Shown: positions 33,452 through 45,568, numbered from the stretch's first letter. The stretch: DNA of 64,000 bases from Ambrosia x helenae (GCA_030844895.1 CM061231.1:89562706-89626705), one strand, 5' to 3'. The notes: generated by a model from the letters alone, not told the origin. Numbers and translations: made by a program.

Positions 33452-34772
33452 CTAAATTGTTGATGTGTCAACGGGTTTTGTGAAGATGTCAGCTATCTGA
33501 TTAGCTGTTGTGACATGCTTCACTTCAATCTTGCCTTTTTCATAGCAATCCCTGATGAAATGATATCTGATTTCAATATGTTTAGTTTTTGAGAACTGAA
33601 CAGGATTTTGAATGATGCTAATGGCAGATTTGCTGTCTACAAGCAATGGTGTCTTGGTTTCTTTGATTCCATTATCAAGAAGTTGATATTGGAGCCATTG
33701 TATCTGTGATGTACAACTTGCAGCTGCAATGTATTCAGCTTCAGCAGTTGAAGTTGCAACAGATGTTTGCTTCTTTGATTGCCAGTACACTAGACACTTT
33801 CCCAATAATAGACAACCACCAGATGTTGATTTTCTTGACATTTTGCACCCTGCATAGTCACTATCTGAAAAAGCTGATAACTTGGTATTGCTTGAAGTAG
33901 GATACCAAATTCCAAGTGTAGGAGTTCCTTTCAGATATCTGAAGATTCTTTTGACTGCAATGAGGTGTGATTCCCTAGGAGCTGATTGATATCTAGCATA
34001 GACACATGTTGAAAACATAATATCTGGTCTAGAAGCAGTTAGATATAAAAGGGAACCTATCATACATCTATACATGGTTTGATCAACCTGTTTTCCTTGA
34101 TCATCTGGTTCAACTTGTGTGGTGGGTGTCATGGGAGTGGAACATGATTTACAGTCTTGTAAAGAGAATTTGTTCAATAATTCTTTAACATATTTTGATT
34201 GATGTATAAAAGTGTCATTAGTTTGTTGTTTAATCTGCAGTCCTAAAAAGTACTGCAGTTCTCCCATTGTACTCATCTCAAATTTTGATTGCATGAGTTT
34301 CTTAAATTCATCACACAATTTTGTATTTGTTGAACCAAATATTATATCATCAACAAAAATTTGAACAAGTAAAACATGATTTCCAACATTTTTAATGAAG
34401 AGAGTTTTATCAATGGAGCCTCTTGTGAAGTTATTTTTGAGTAAAAAATTGGAAAGTGTTTCATACCAGGCTCTTGGAGCCTGTTTGAGCCCATAAAGAG
34501 CTATGTCATGTTTGTACACCCACTCAGGATGAGAAGGATCCTCAAACCCAGGTGGCTGAAAAACATACACTTCCTCTTTGATTTTTCCATACAAAAATGC
34601 ACTTTTAACTTCCATTTGAAAAACTTTAATTTTGTTGGAAATGGCATAGGCTAGAAATAACCTGATGGCTTCAAGCCTTGCAACTAGAGCAAAGGTCTCA
34701 TCATAATCAATTACCTCTTCTTGAGAGTAACCTTGTACTACCAGTCTTGCCTTGTTCTTTATAATCATACCA
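33452..34772 (-). CDS. pol: Element C pol: reverse transcriptase and RNase H
   Basis: Minus strand, open from the Gypsy insertion point to 33452. Motifs: N-K-A-R-L-V-V-Q-G, F-Q-M-E-V-K-S-A-F-L-Y-G (Glu in place of the first catalytic Asp), L-Y-G-L-K-Q-A-P-R-A-W-Y, F-V-D-D-I-I-F-G-S-T, then RNase H with F-S-D-S-D-Y-A-G and T-A-E-A-E-Y. It ends F-T-K-P-V-D-T-S-T-I. Except for the Met-Glu change it looks well kept. Its N-terminal RT start lies on the other side of the insertion at 45569-45700. Confidence 0.9.
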
Positions 34773-34777
34773 GCTTC

Positions 34778-34870
34778 TGTGACATCCGGGAACCAAGCAC
34801 ACATTTTTATAGCTGGCTTTACTGTTTACTTGCTGATTTCGGGACGAAATTCTTTTCAACTTGGGGATGA
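34778..34870 (+). repeat. 93-bp extension at LTR start holding an internal polypurine copy
   Basis: This segment recurs at 42821-42914. It ends with CGGGACGAAATTCTTTTCAA and AACTTGGGGATGA, nearly the same as the true polypurine region at 42784-42820. The LTR therefore has two tandem 5' ends about 93 bp apart. Confidence 0.85.
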
Positions 34871-37592
34871 TGTGACACCCCGCATTTTCAGGTTAAATAC
34901 TTTTACTAAACTCTAGTTAACTTACATGTTCATACATGGCTAGATACTTAACTAGGATTAGTTAAGTAGGGCTAACATATGTTAGAAGATGTTAACATAT
35001 GTTATAAGTAGGAAAATCCTTGTTAAGCACACACATGAGTCCTGTATCCCAAACGTTGGTGAATTATGTGACATACATAGCAATAATATATACAATTGAA
35101 TTATGGTGAACATGAAGTACGTGCTTATGTGAATTACATGTTTTTGTGAATGATCGTCTAACTGAAAGGTAATGCGTAGATTAGGCAAATTACGTGCACA
35201 ACATGAGTAATATGCTATGTAATGATAAAAACAATGATTTTTATGCAATTTAGGGTGATTAATAATATTGGGTCCGGTATTGGGCTAGAACATGATTAAC
35301 GGGTCAAGTTAATGGACTAGAAGGGCCCTAATACCCAATTGCTTGGGGAACAAGCAAAGCCCTCTTATAATTAGGAGACAAAAAAAAAAAAAAAAACCCT
35401 ACTTCTTCTTCCCCTTGTGCGCCGTGCGAACCACCCCCACCCCCTCTCTTTGTTTTCAAGCAATCAAGTAATCCTTCACTAATCAAGCTAGTTCGGGTTT
35501 GATTTCAAGGCTCTAGGGAGTTTAATCTTTCGCAAGGTATACGTTCTTATGATTTTTGATGAATTATAATGATTGAAAAACTTTAAAAACCCTAAAAATA
35601 ATATATATAGAATCGCATGTATGTATGTATAGGAGTTCTTGAATGTTCTTGATGATTTGATGATGATGATTGTTATTAGTAGCCATGATTAGGGTTTCAC
35701 ATGATAATATATGTGTTTTGCTATGTTAATATGGTGTTTAGTTAGTATTGTATGTGTTATACATGTATTAGGGATGTTCATGGAAAATTAGGGTTTGTAG
35801 ATTACTTGGGATGCAAGTTTTAGATTCTGGCAGATTCGGTTGAACGTTTTGTAGGGGCTGTAATGGGTTGGTAAATCGATTGTTTTGATAATTTCTTTGC
35901 ATGATTGTAATGTACAAGGTCTTAGCTTTTCATAATGGGCAAAACCATCGAATTTGGACATCGTTTGAGTCGTTTTTGGAATTTTAATTGATTAGGGGTC
36001 ATATCAGATTTTCGGATTTGTAAATTGGGCTAACTTTAAATGGTCATAACTTGAGATTTACAAGGAGTTAGGTTATGAAATTTATACAGTAGGTCAATAC
36101 TGGAAAAATAGAGCTTTTCCAAGTGGATTCATCTCGTTTGGATGAATACACAATTTTTAAGAATTTTCCTACTAAAATGACCTGTTGAGGAAATTTTCTG
36201 GACATAGCTGTGTTGTACGAATTTTCATAATTTTTGTGTTTGGAATTAAGACAAAACAAAAATAGGTATTGTCGAGTGAATCCCAGATAAAACTCAGTAA
36301 ACTTTGGGACTCTAATTCATTCGTTAAGTATTTTAAATAAATTGTTTTTCACAGCACACAATCTGACCTAAAAACGCAGATTGTGTACTGGGTCTTTAAG
36401 TGACTATTTGGAGTTCTATGTGGTATGTAATTGACATGTACTTGTGTGAAAACTTGTATGATATGTATTTGATGTATTAAACTGATAATAATTGCTATGA
36501 TCACCAACGGGATACGTAGGACATACTTGAGCATGTAGAGTCATTAGGTGTCACTACACGGTTTTGAACTTTTAAAAGTCTTGGATAAACTTGTTACATG
36601 GTGTGTTGGTTACGCACGTATACTCACCTAGTGACATTTGTAATAGGGAGTCGGTAGCACGTTACTATTCGTGGAATTTGGATTTTCACTTGCGACCTAA
36701 GGTGAGTTTCACTACTCTTTTTCTCAAAAGCATGTGTCTCATGTATGAGACACTTTACTTAACATTTTCTAGTCCGGTTTGGGACTACTTACACATCCCG
36801 GGTTGGGATGCCATGGATCCTTATGAGGGTCGGTTACTTTGCTAGTTCGCAATTGTGTCCTTGATAAACTAAACCATTTCTATCATCTGTAAGTCCTCAC
36901 GTACCGAATGAGGTGCCAGGGTTGGCAAGCGGGTTATTAGTTGATAGCGCTATTAGGTCTTACAAACCTCACACCGGCTCGGGGAGCGCGGGGGTGAACT
37001 ATAACTTAACGAAACTTTATCATTGTGGATAGACAATGATGTCAGGCATGCGGCACACTTATGTGGCTACAAGTACATAGCAGTTCGGTATATTCGGTTA
37101 GTTATCATGAATGGGTTAGCTACCCTTGACATGCGATGAACTAGTGGTTACACGGTGCGGGGCACCAACACAACTTACTTACTTACTTACGTGGTTTTGG
37201 AAACCAGCGCATTTGCATATTAAATTACTTTACCTTGTGAACTCACCGGCTTTATGTTGACACACGATTTACATGCTTTTGCAGGTAGTTAGCTTCCGGT
37301 GTCAGGATTAGAAAGCACTGTACACTTCACTGCATTTGGGCTCTCGGGCATACACATAAATTATATATTATGCTTTCGTATGGTTTTAATTTGGGCGCAT
37401 TGTTTTGCGCATAGTTTTTATAAAGGTTTAAATTTGGTTTACGCTTCCGCAGCTTAACTAAACTTGGTTTTCGAAAACGAACTAAATGGTTTGGGCATTT
37501 AGAGTTCGTTCCTGTGACTTATGGCTATGGGATCCTGGTATGTCACGCGCCTCGCGGTATAAACCCCGCAGTGGAAATTTGAGGGTGTGACA
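34778..37592 (+). repeat. Element E 5' LTR (2,815 bp)
   Basis: TGTGACATCC... to ...GGGTGTGACA. It contains a second LTR-like start, TGTGACACCCCGC, at 34871, preceded by a copy of the polypurine region (AACTTGGGGATGA). Open readings inside (for example 36591-36845) are kept in both LTRs but have no protein-family features. Confidence 0.93.
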
Positions 37593-37595
37593 GAT

Positions 37596-37610
37596 TGGTA
37601 TCAGAGCCAT
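37596..37610 (+). other. Element E primer-binding site (tRNA-iMet)
   Basis: TGGTATCAGAGCCAT, three bases after the 5' LTR, is complementary to the 3' end of plant initiator Met tRNA. It primes minus-strand cDNA. Confidence 0.93.
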
Positions 37611-37736
37611 TGGTTATAGTGAACTAGGAATTGCATAGCATTCTAGTCTATAATCATCATAGCATAAGTAATACGTTAGTACACTTACCACATTAGTGCA
37701 CATTTAAGACTTCTTTATGGATATATATTACAGGAA

Positions 37737-38343
37737 ATGTCGTTTTCTGTCAACCAAAATTCTGAACGCATTAACGGGACTGAACCTGTAACAAGTCGTC
37801 CACCTTTGGGAACGGAAAATGGCCCATGGACATGGTATCCTAGTATGATACGAACGTGGGTAATCAGTAGTGGAGTGCCTGAGAAGGTACCACCCGTTCT
37901 GGACTCATGGGAAAGGTCCATTGCAGGAATTGTGAGGCATTTTCTTACCCAGTTCGATACCGTGAACTCGTATATTCAACGTTTCAAATGGTGGCAAAAG
38001 ACATTTGACTATCGCTTTCAGCATATAGAAAGGAGGCTGGGTCAGGTAATGGCCGATTTTTGTCGTAGCCAGGCAGGAAGTGGCTGATACAAAGCAAGAG
38101 CTGATCACTACTAAGCAAGAGCTAATCATCGTTCGTGATAAACTCATGGAAGTTATAGCCCAGCGGGAGGAAGAGGATAAAGAGCGTTGTGTGAAAGAAC
38201 TTGAAGCGGCGCTTAAGGCAGCGTTTGTAGAGAATACTGAGACTGACGAAGAAGCCAACCCGGACGACCCAATCACGTTCAGGGTTGAGGTCGAGAGCAA
38301 AGATGAGGAGTCCGATATGTCTACGGATCAAGAGGACGATTGA
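37737..38343 (+). pseudogene. Element E leader ORF upstream of gag
   Basis: ATG at 37737 opens 116 codons (Trp- and Arg-rich, with W-T-W-Y-P-S-M-I-R-T-W) to about 38087. A frame change near 38080 leads into a Lys/Glu-rich coiled-coil stretch and an acidic end (S-T-D-Q-E-D-D) at 38343. It is not part of the normal gag. I do not recognise a family; similar leader ORFs may exist in related elements. Confidence 0.55.
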
Positions 38344-38583
38344 TTCTATTTTTATTTATATATTTACTTACTAAGTATATTATGACTTTTTGTTCCTCCC
38401 TATCGTTGTGAGACTTGAGGATCCTCTATTTGTGATTGGAATCTTATTTACTACTATTACCTAAACTCTTTATTCTATTCTCGCGCATGTTGATTATGTT
38501 CTAGTTTACTTGTACTATGTGAACGATTGTATGAGGGACATATTATTGCCTTCTCACAAGCATAGTGTAAATGTAGAGTTACC

Positions 38584-39382
38584 ATGGTGGGAAGAGGACA
38601 CGGGAGAGGAAGCATGAACATAACACAGGTGGAACTGAGCGCAATGATTAACGAAAGGGTAGCTGCAGCCCTTGCAGCTTTCCAAACTAGCCAACCTACT
38701 CGTGACCCACCTATGGACTCCGATCGAATAAGTCCGCACTTCAGACGCTTTGAACTCCATATAGAGGGGTTTACTCCCCAGGTCATGAGCACGATCACAC
38801 CAATAAACTTGGGCAACATTCAGCAGACCGTTCGCTTGGCTCATGAGCTGACAAATTAAAAAAGGCGAAGAAGGGATAGTACCTTCACATGGGACGCCGT
38901 CATCTAGTGTTGGTAGCAACAAAAGAAGACGGGAAGAAGACACATATAAGATCTCGAGTAGTAGAAACATGAAGGCTCGTTACGACGAAAATCAGCACCA
39001 CTATAAAGGGAAACACCCGAAGTGTAATCAGTGCAGGCACCATCACTCCAATACTTGTGAGGTGGAACTATGCGAGCGCTGCGGAAAATCTGGTCATGTA
39101 GCTAAAGACTGTCGTGCCAAGCTCCCAAGGAATTCTCAACATCAACAAAGGTGGCCACAGCAACAGGGTAATGGTAAAGGTTGTTTTCAGTGTGGAAGTG
39201 AGAATCATTTCAAGAAGGACTGTCCACAGCTGAATGGTCAGGGGAATGGCAATGGAAATGGCAATAACAGGGGTAACAACAACAACGGTGGTGGTAACAG
39301 GGCAGGAAACAACAACACCACCAATGCTGGGAACAACAACAACGGAAAAACAACAATGGAGCCCGTGGTAGAGCACTCGTGA
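38584..39382 (+). pseudogene. gag: Element E gag, capsid core deleted
   Basis: It begins with G-R-G-H-G-R-G and I-N-E-R-V-A-A-A-L-A-A-F, then jumps to the segment normally found at the end of the capsid domain (T-P-I-N-L-G-N-I-Q-Q-T-V-R-L-A-H-E-L-T-N). The Retrotrans_gag core between them is missing. A stop occurs at 38857-38859 and more breaks up to 38969. The nucleocapsid part (38969-39382) has C-x2-C-x4-H-x4-C knuckles near 39070 and 39184 and an Asn/Gly-rich tail. Non-functional. Confidence 0.83.
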
Positions 39383-40790
39383 TTGGCTCTGGGGAGGCTA
39401 GGACCGATAACAACGTCGTGACAGGTACGTGCTCCTTGAACGACACTCTTGCTTCTATCTTATATGATACTGGGGCAGACTATAGTTTTGTTTCATCAAA
39501 ACTTAGTAAACAATTAGGGATGGTTCCTACTCCTCGAGATACTCCATACTCTATTGAACTGGCTGATGGAAAGCCTGTTGAGGTAACCCATATTCATCGT
39601 GACTGTAAGCTCGAGTTGGATGGGCAATCGTTTGCCATCAACATTCTACCTATCACCCTTGGAAGCTTTGATCTCGTGGTTGGCATGGACTGGTTGTCCA
39701 AGCAACACGCTGAAATTCTCTGTCAGGAGAAGATTGTTCGTATTCCCCCTCCCAAGTGGAGAACTTTCATCTATACAGGGTGATCGTGGTGGTGCCATGG
39801 TAGGCATCATCTCCTATCTGAAGGCCCAGAAGTGTATTCATAAGGGCTGCCCAGCCATTTTGGCTAACATATCAGGTACTCGAGCTGGAACTGAAACCAA
39901 GATTGAGGACATCCCAGTGGTCCGAGACTTCCCAGATGTCTTCCCAGAGGAATTACCTGGACTTCCACCCGTTCGTCAAGTGGAGTTCCAGATTGACCTT
40001 GCACCTGGAGCAGCGCCAGTTGCACGCGCACCATACCGTTTAGCACCAGGTGAACTTCAAGAACTATCAACCCAACTCCAAGAGCTATTGGATAGGGGTT
40101 TCATTAGACCTAGTTCTTCGCCATGGGGAGCTCCAGTTCTGTTTGTTAAGAAGAAAGACGGGAGCTTTCGCATGTGCATATATTATCGGGAGTTGAACAA
40201 TGTGACGATTAAGAATCGTTACCCTTTTGCCTCGTATTGATGACTTGTTTGACCAACTGCAAGGGTCGAGCTTCTACTCTAAGATTGACTTGAGGTCAGG
40301 ATACCATCTACTGAGAGTCCGAGAAGAGGATGTGGCAAAGACGGCGTTTCGAACTCGTTATGGACATTATGAGTTTTTGGTAATGCCATGTGGGCTAACT
40401 AATGCACCGGCTGTGTTCATGGATCTAATGAACCGTGTGTGCAAGCCCTACTTGGACAAATTCGTCATAGTGTTCATAGATGACATATTGATTTACTCCA
40501 AGAGCAGGGAGGAGCACGAGCAGCACCTGCGGCTAATCTTGGAACTACTGAGGAATGAGCAGCTGTATGCAAAGTTTACCAAATGTGACTTCTGGATTCG
40601 AGAAGTCCAATCCCTTGGGCATGTGGTCAACGAGGCAGGAATACATGTGGACCCAGCCAAGATTGACGCTATCAAAAGTGGGAGGCTCCTAGGACCCCTA
40701 CTGAAGTGCGCCAATTTCTTGGTCTCGCTGGTTATTATCGCAGATTTATTGAGGGATTTTCTAAGATCGCTTAACTTCTCACCGCCCTAA
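39379..40790 (+). pseudogene. pol: Element E protease and reverse transcriptase
   Basis: Protease motif Y-D-T-G-A-D-Y-S-F (about 39460-39490). RT begins with F-P-D-V-F-P-E-E-L-P-G-L-P-P, then S-S-P-W-G-A-P-V-L-F-V-K-K-K-D-G, and Y-S-K-I-D-L-R-S-G-Y-H with the first Asp. F-I-D-D-I-L-I-Y-S holds the catalytic pair (about 40475-40500). Breaks: a stop or frame change at 39781-39790, a frameshift at about 40225, and another at about 40680 inside the RT thumb. The order and spacing are those of Tekay chromoviruses. Confidence 0.9.
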
Positions 40791-41386
40791 CGCAGAAAGG
40801 TATAACGTATAAGTGAGGAGATGCCCAAGAATCTGCCTTTCAGCTACTAAAGTCCAAACTTTGCAGTGCACCGATATTATCGTTGCCTGAGGGTACAGAG
40901 GACTTTGTAGTATATTGTGATGCGTCTATCCAAGGCTTAGGGTGCGTACTGATGCAACGTGATAAGGTAATTGCATATGCATCGCGACAACTGAAGGTCC
41001 ATGAGAAGAACTACCCCACTCATGATTTGGAACTGGGAGCGGTAGTTTTCGCTCTCAAAATCTGGAGGCACTACCTCTATGGAACCAAGTGCACAATTTT
41101 CACTGACCACAAGAGCCTTCAGCATATATTTGACCAAAAGGTACTAATCATACGGCAACGTCGTTGGGTTGAACTTTTGAACGATTATGACTGTGCCATC
41201 AAGTATCATCCAGGGAAAGCTAACGTAGTAGCTGATGCCCTTAGTCGAAAGGAAACGAAACCCAAAAGAGTGCGAGCCTTACAACTCACCATTCACTCTA
41301 ACCTTCCTGATAAGATACGTGAAGCCCAGGGTGAGGCACTGAAGGAAGAAAACATCGGGCTTGAGACCCCTACATGGTGCAGATAA
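40791..41386 (+). pseudogene. pol: Element E RNase H
   Basis: Preceded by an in-frame TGA at about 40815 where Trp is expected. Then Y-C-D-A-S-I-Q-G-L-G-C-V-L (catalytic Asp), L-E-L-G-A-V-V-F-A-L (Glu) and F-T-D-H-K-S-L (Asp) are all present, with A-D-A-L-S-R at the end. Frame is lost again near 41365 before integrase. Confidence 0.9.
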
Positions 41387-42785
41387 GCACTTAGAACTGA
41401 GAACAGACGGTCTACAGTACTTCATGAATCGAGTCTGGATACCACGATTTGGGGATCTCAGACAATTGGTGCTCGATGAAGCACGTACCTCTCGCTATTC
41501 GGTACATCCTGGTTCGGACAAGATGTATCAAGATCTTAAGACTCTGTACTGGTGGCCAAACATGAAAGCCGAGATAGCCACTTATGTTAGTAAGTGCTTG
41601 ACTTGTGCGAAGGTTAAGATTGAATACCAAAAACCTTCAGGCCTACTCCAACAACCAGAGATTCCAATGTGGAAATGGGATGGAATTTCCATGGACTTCA
41701 TTACAAAGCTTCCTAGAACGCCAACGGGCCATAACATGATTTGGGTTATCGTGGACCGTTTAACCAAATCGGCCCACTTCCTGGCAATAAAAGAAACGGA
41801 TTCGTTAGAAAAGCTGTCGAACCTATACATCAAGGAGATAGTCTCTAGGCATGGGGTGCCTACTTCCATTATATCTGATCGCGATGGGCGATTCACTTCT
41901 CGTTTCTGGACTACTCTCCAAGATGCGTTAGGAACTCGTCTTGATATGAGCACAGCCTATCACCCACAGACGCATGGACAAAGTGAACGTACCATCCAAA
42001 CATTAGAGGATCTGCTACGAGCATGTGTGGTGGACTTTGGTAATAACTAGGATAAGCACTTGCCCTTAATCGAATTCTCTTACAACAACAGTTACCACAC
42101 TTCGATACAGTGTGCGCCTTTCGAAGCACTTTACGGGCGCAAGTGTAGGTCTCCTATCTGTTGGACTGAGGTTGGGGATAGCCAACTAACAGGTCCCGAA
42201 CTCGTGCACGAAACTTCTGAGAAGATAGTGCAAATTAGAAACTGGATGGCTGCTGCTCGGGACCGACAGAAAAGTTATGCTGACAAACGTCGAAAACCTT
42301 TGGAGTTCCAGGTTGGGGACAAGGTTTTGTTAAAGGTGTCACCGTGGAAAGGAGTGATACGCTTTGGGAAACGAGGGAAGTTAAATCCCAGATACGTCGG
42401 ACCTTTCGAGATCGTTAAAAGGATTGGTCCAGTAGCTTACCAGCTAAATCTACCAGATGAACTCAGTGGAGTACATAATGTATTCCACGTCTCAAACTTG
42501 AAGAAATGCTTATCTGATACGACACTGGTAGTGCCACTGGAGGAGATCCAGGTGGACGATCAGCTGCGGTTCGTGGAAGAACCAGTGGAGATTCTTGAGC
42601 TGGGCGTCAAGAATCTCAGACAAAGTACTATACCTATTGTTAAGGTACGGTGGAATTCCCGTCTAGGACCGGAATACACGTCGGAGAGCAAAGATCAGAT
42701 GCGGCTCAAATACCCACACCTCTTTACTGAACCTGAAATCGTACATAGATCCAACGCGGAACATAAAGCAGCTCTTTCAAAGTGA
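41361..42785 (+). pseudogene. pol: Element E integrase with chromodomain-like C-terminus
   Basis: Zinc domain (H-P-G-S-D-K-M-Y, C-L-T-C-A-K), catalytic core with M-D-F-I, S-D-R-D and Q-S-E-R, then the GPY/F region (N-P-R-Y-V-G-P-F-E-I). The C-terminus has H-N-V-F-H-V-S-N-L-K-K and K-V-R-W. It resembles the chromodomain of chromoviruses, which may guide integration into heterochromatin. One nonsense codon, TAG at 42048-42050, stands where the family has Trp; the rest (42060-42785) is open. Confidence 0.92.
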
Positions 42786-42820
42786 ATTTCGGGGCGAAAT
42801 TCCTTTCAACTTGGGGATGA
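42786..42820 (+). other. Element E polypurine region
   Basis: TTTCGGGGCGAAATTCC and then AACTTGGGGATGA directly precede the 3' LTR. This arrangement is typical of Tekay elements. Confidence 0.85.
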
Positions 42821-45563
42821 TGTGACATCCGGGAACCAAGCACACATTTTTATAGCTGGCTTTACTGTTTACTTGCTGAATTTCGGGACGAAATTCTTTT
42901 CAACTTGGGGATGATGTGACACCCCGCATTTTCAGGTTAAATACTTTTACTGAACTATAGTTAACTTACATGTTCATACATGGCTAGATACTTAACTAGG
43001 ATTAGTTAAGTAGGGCTAACATATGTTAGAAGATGTTAACATATGTTATAAGTAGGAAAATCCTTGTTAAGCACACACATGAGTCCTGTATCCCATACGT
43101 TGGTGAATTATGTGACATACATAGCAATAATATATACAATTGAATTATGGTGAACATGAAGTATGTGCTTATGTGAATTACATGTTTTTGTGAATGATCG
43201 TCTAACTGAAAGGTAATGCGTAGATTAGGAAAATTACGTGCACAACATGAGTAATATGCTATGTAATGATAAAAACAATGATTTTTATGAAATTTAGGGT
43301 GATTAATAATATTGGGTCCGGTATTGGGCTAGAACATGATTAACGGGTCAAGTTAATGGACTAGAAGGGCCCTAATACCCAATTGCTTGGGGAACAAGCA
43401 AAGCCCTCTTATAATTAGGAGACAAAAAAAATAAATAAAACCCTACTTCTTCTTCCCCTTGTGCGCCGTGCGAACCACCCCCTCTCTCTTTGTTTTCAAG
43501 CAATCAAGTAATCCTTCACTAATCAAGCTAGTTCGGGTTTGATTTCAAGGCTCTAGGGAGTTTAATCTTTCGCAAGGTATACGTTCTTATGATTTTTGAT
43601 GAATTATAATGATTGAAAAACTTTAAAAACCCTAAAAATAATATATATAGAATCGCATGTATGTATGTATAGGAGTTCTTGAATGTTCTTGATGATTTGA
43701 TGATGATGATTGTTATTAGTAGCCATGATTAGGGTTTTCACATGATAATATATGTGTTTTGCTATGTTAATATGGTGTTTAGTTAGTATTGTATGTGTTA
43801 TACATGTATTAGGGATGTTCATGGAAAATTAGGGTTTGTAGATTACTTGGGATGCAAGTTTTAGATTCTGGCAGATTCGGTTGAACGTTTTGTAGGGGCT
43901 ATAATGGGTTGGTAAATCGATTGTTTTGATTGTTTCTTTTCATGATTGTAATGTACAAGGTCTTAGCTTTTCATAATGGGAAAAACCATCGAATTTGGAC
44001 ATCGTTTGAGTCGTTTTTGGAATTTTAATTGATTAGGGGTCATATCAGATTTTCGGATTTGTAAATTGGGCTAACTTTAAATGATCATAACTTGAGATAT
44101 ACAAGGAGTTAGGTTATGAAAGTTTTACAGTAGGTCAATACTGAAAAAATAGAGCTTTTCCAAGTGGATTCATCTCGTTTGGATGAATACACAATTTTTA
44201 AGAATTTTCCTACTAAACTGACCTGTTGAGGAAATTTTCTGGACATAGCTGTGTTGTACGAATTTTCATAATTTTTGTGTTTGGAATTAAGACAAAACAA
44301 AAATAGGTATTGTCGAGTGAATCCCATATAAAACTCAGTAAAAATTTGGGACTCTAATTCATTCGTTAAGTATTTTAAATAAATTGTTTTTCACAGCGCA
44401 CAATCTGACCTAAAAACGCAGATTGTGTACGGGGTCTTTAAGTGACTATTTGGAGTTCTATGCGGTATGTAATTGACATGTACTTGTGTGGAAACTTGTA
44501 TGAGATGTATTTGATGTATTAAACTGATAATAATTGCTATGATCACCAACGGGATACGTAGGACATACTTGAGCATGTAGAGTCATTAGGTGTCACTACA
44601 CGGTTTTGAAATTTTAAAAGTCTTGGATAAAAGAGTTACATGGTGTGTTGGTTACGCACGTATACTCACCTAGTGACATTTTTAATAGGGAGTCGGTATC
44701 ACGTTACTATTCGTGGAATTTGGATATTCACTTGCGACCTAAGGTGAGTTTCACTACTCTTTTTCTCAAAAGCATGCGTCTCAGGTATGAGACACTTTAC
44801 TTAACATTTTCTAGTCCGGTTTGGGACTACTTACACATCCCGGGTTGGGATGCCATGGATCCTTATGAGGGTCGGTTACTTTGCTAGTTGCCAGGGTTGG
44901 CAAGCGGGTTATTAGTTGATAGCGCTATTAGGTCTTACAAACCTCACACCGGCTCGGGGAGCGCGGGGGTGAACTATAACTTAACGAAACTTTATCATTG
45001 TGGATAGACAATGATGTCAGGCATGCGGCACACTTATGTGGCTACAAGTACATAGCAGTTCGGTATATTCAGATAGTTATCATGAATGGGTTAGCTACCC
45101 TTGACATGCGATGAACTAGTGGTTACACGGTGCGGGGCACCAACACAACTTACTTACTTACGTGGTTTTGGAAACCAGCGCATTTGCATATTAAATTACT
45201 TTACCTTGTGAACTCACCAGCTTTATGTTGACACACGATTTACATGCTTTTGCAGGTAGTAAGCTTCCGGTGTCAGGATTAGAAAGCACTGTACACTTCA
45301 CTGCATTTGGGCTCTCGGGCATACACATAAATTATATATTATGCTTTCGTATGGTTTTAATTTGGGCGCATTGTTTTGCGCATAGTTTTTAAAAAGGTTT
45401 AAATTTGGTTTACGCTTCCGCAGCTTAACTAAACTTGGTTTTCGAAAACGAACTAAATGGTTTGGGCATTTAGAGTTCGTTCCTGTGACTTATGGCTATG
45501 GGATCCTGGTATGTCACGCGCCTCGCGGTATAAACCCCGCAGTGGAAATTTGAGGGTGTGACA
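42821..45563 (+). repeat. Element E 3' LTR (2,743 bp)
   Basis: Same ends as the 5' LTR. Near 44889 it lacks about 67 bp that are present in the 5' LTR at about 36848-36915. It also differs by small indels, for example the C/A-rich run near 43478. Confidence 0.93.
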
Positions 45564-45568
45564 GCTTC

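Larger units (their letters stand above)
34778..45563 (+). mobile_element. Element E: Tekay-type Ty3/Gypsy chromovirus, complete with both LTRs
   Basis: A 10.8-kb insertion in element C pol, flanked by GCTTC on both sides (34773-34777 and 45564-45568). Two long LTRs, a tRNA-iMet primer-binding site, gag, protease, RT, RNase H, integrase and a chromodomain-like C-terminus are present in Gypsy order. The LTRs are nearly identical by eye apart from scattered changes and a ~67-bp gap, so insertion is recent. Internally there are frameshifts, nonsense codons and a missing capsid domain, so it must have been mobilised by help from another copy or damaged later. Confidence 0.95.

Noticed and set aside
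36591..36845. 84-codon ORF in the 5' LTR of element E, with a near copy at 44645-44887
   Set aside because: It is kept in both LTRs only because LTRs are copies. No family motif, and it lies in LTR control sequence.
39068..39376. Minus-strand ORF opposite gag of element E
   Set aside because: Mirror of the Asn/Gly-rich AAC repeats; Val-rich low complexity only.
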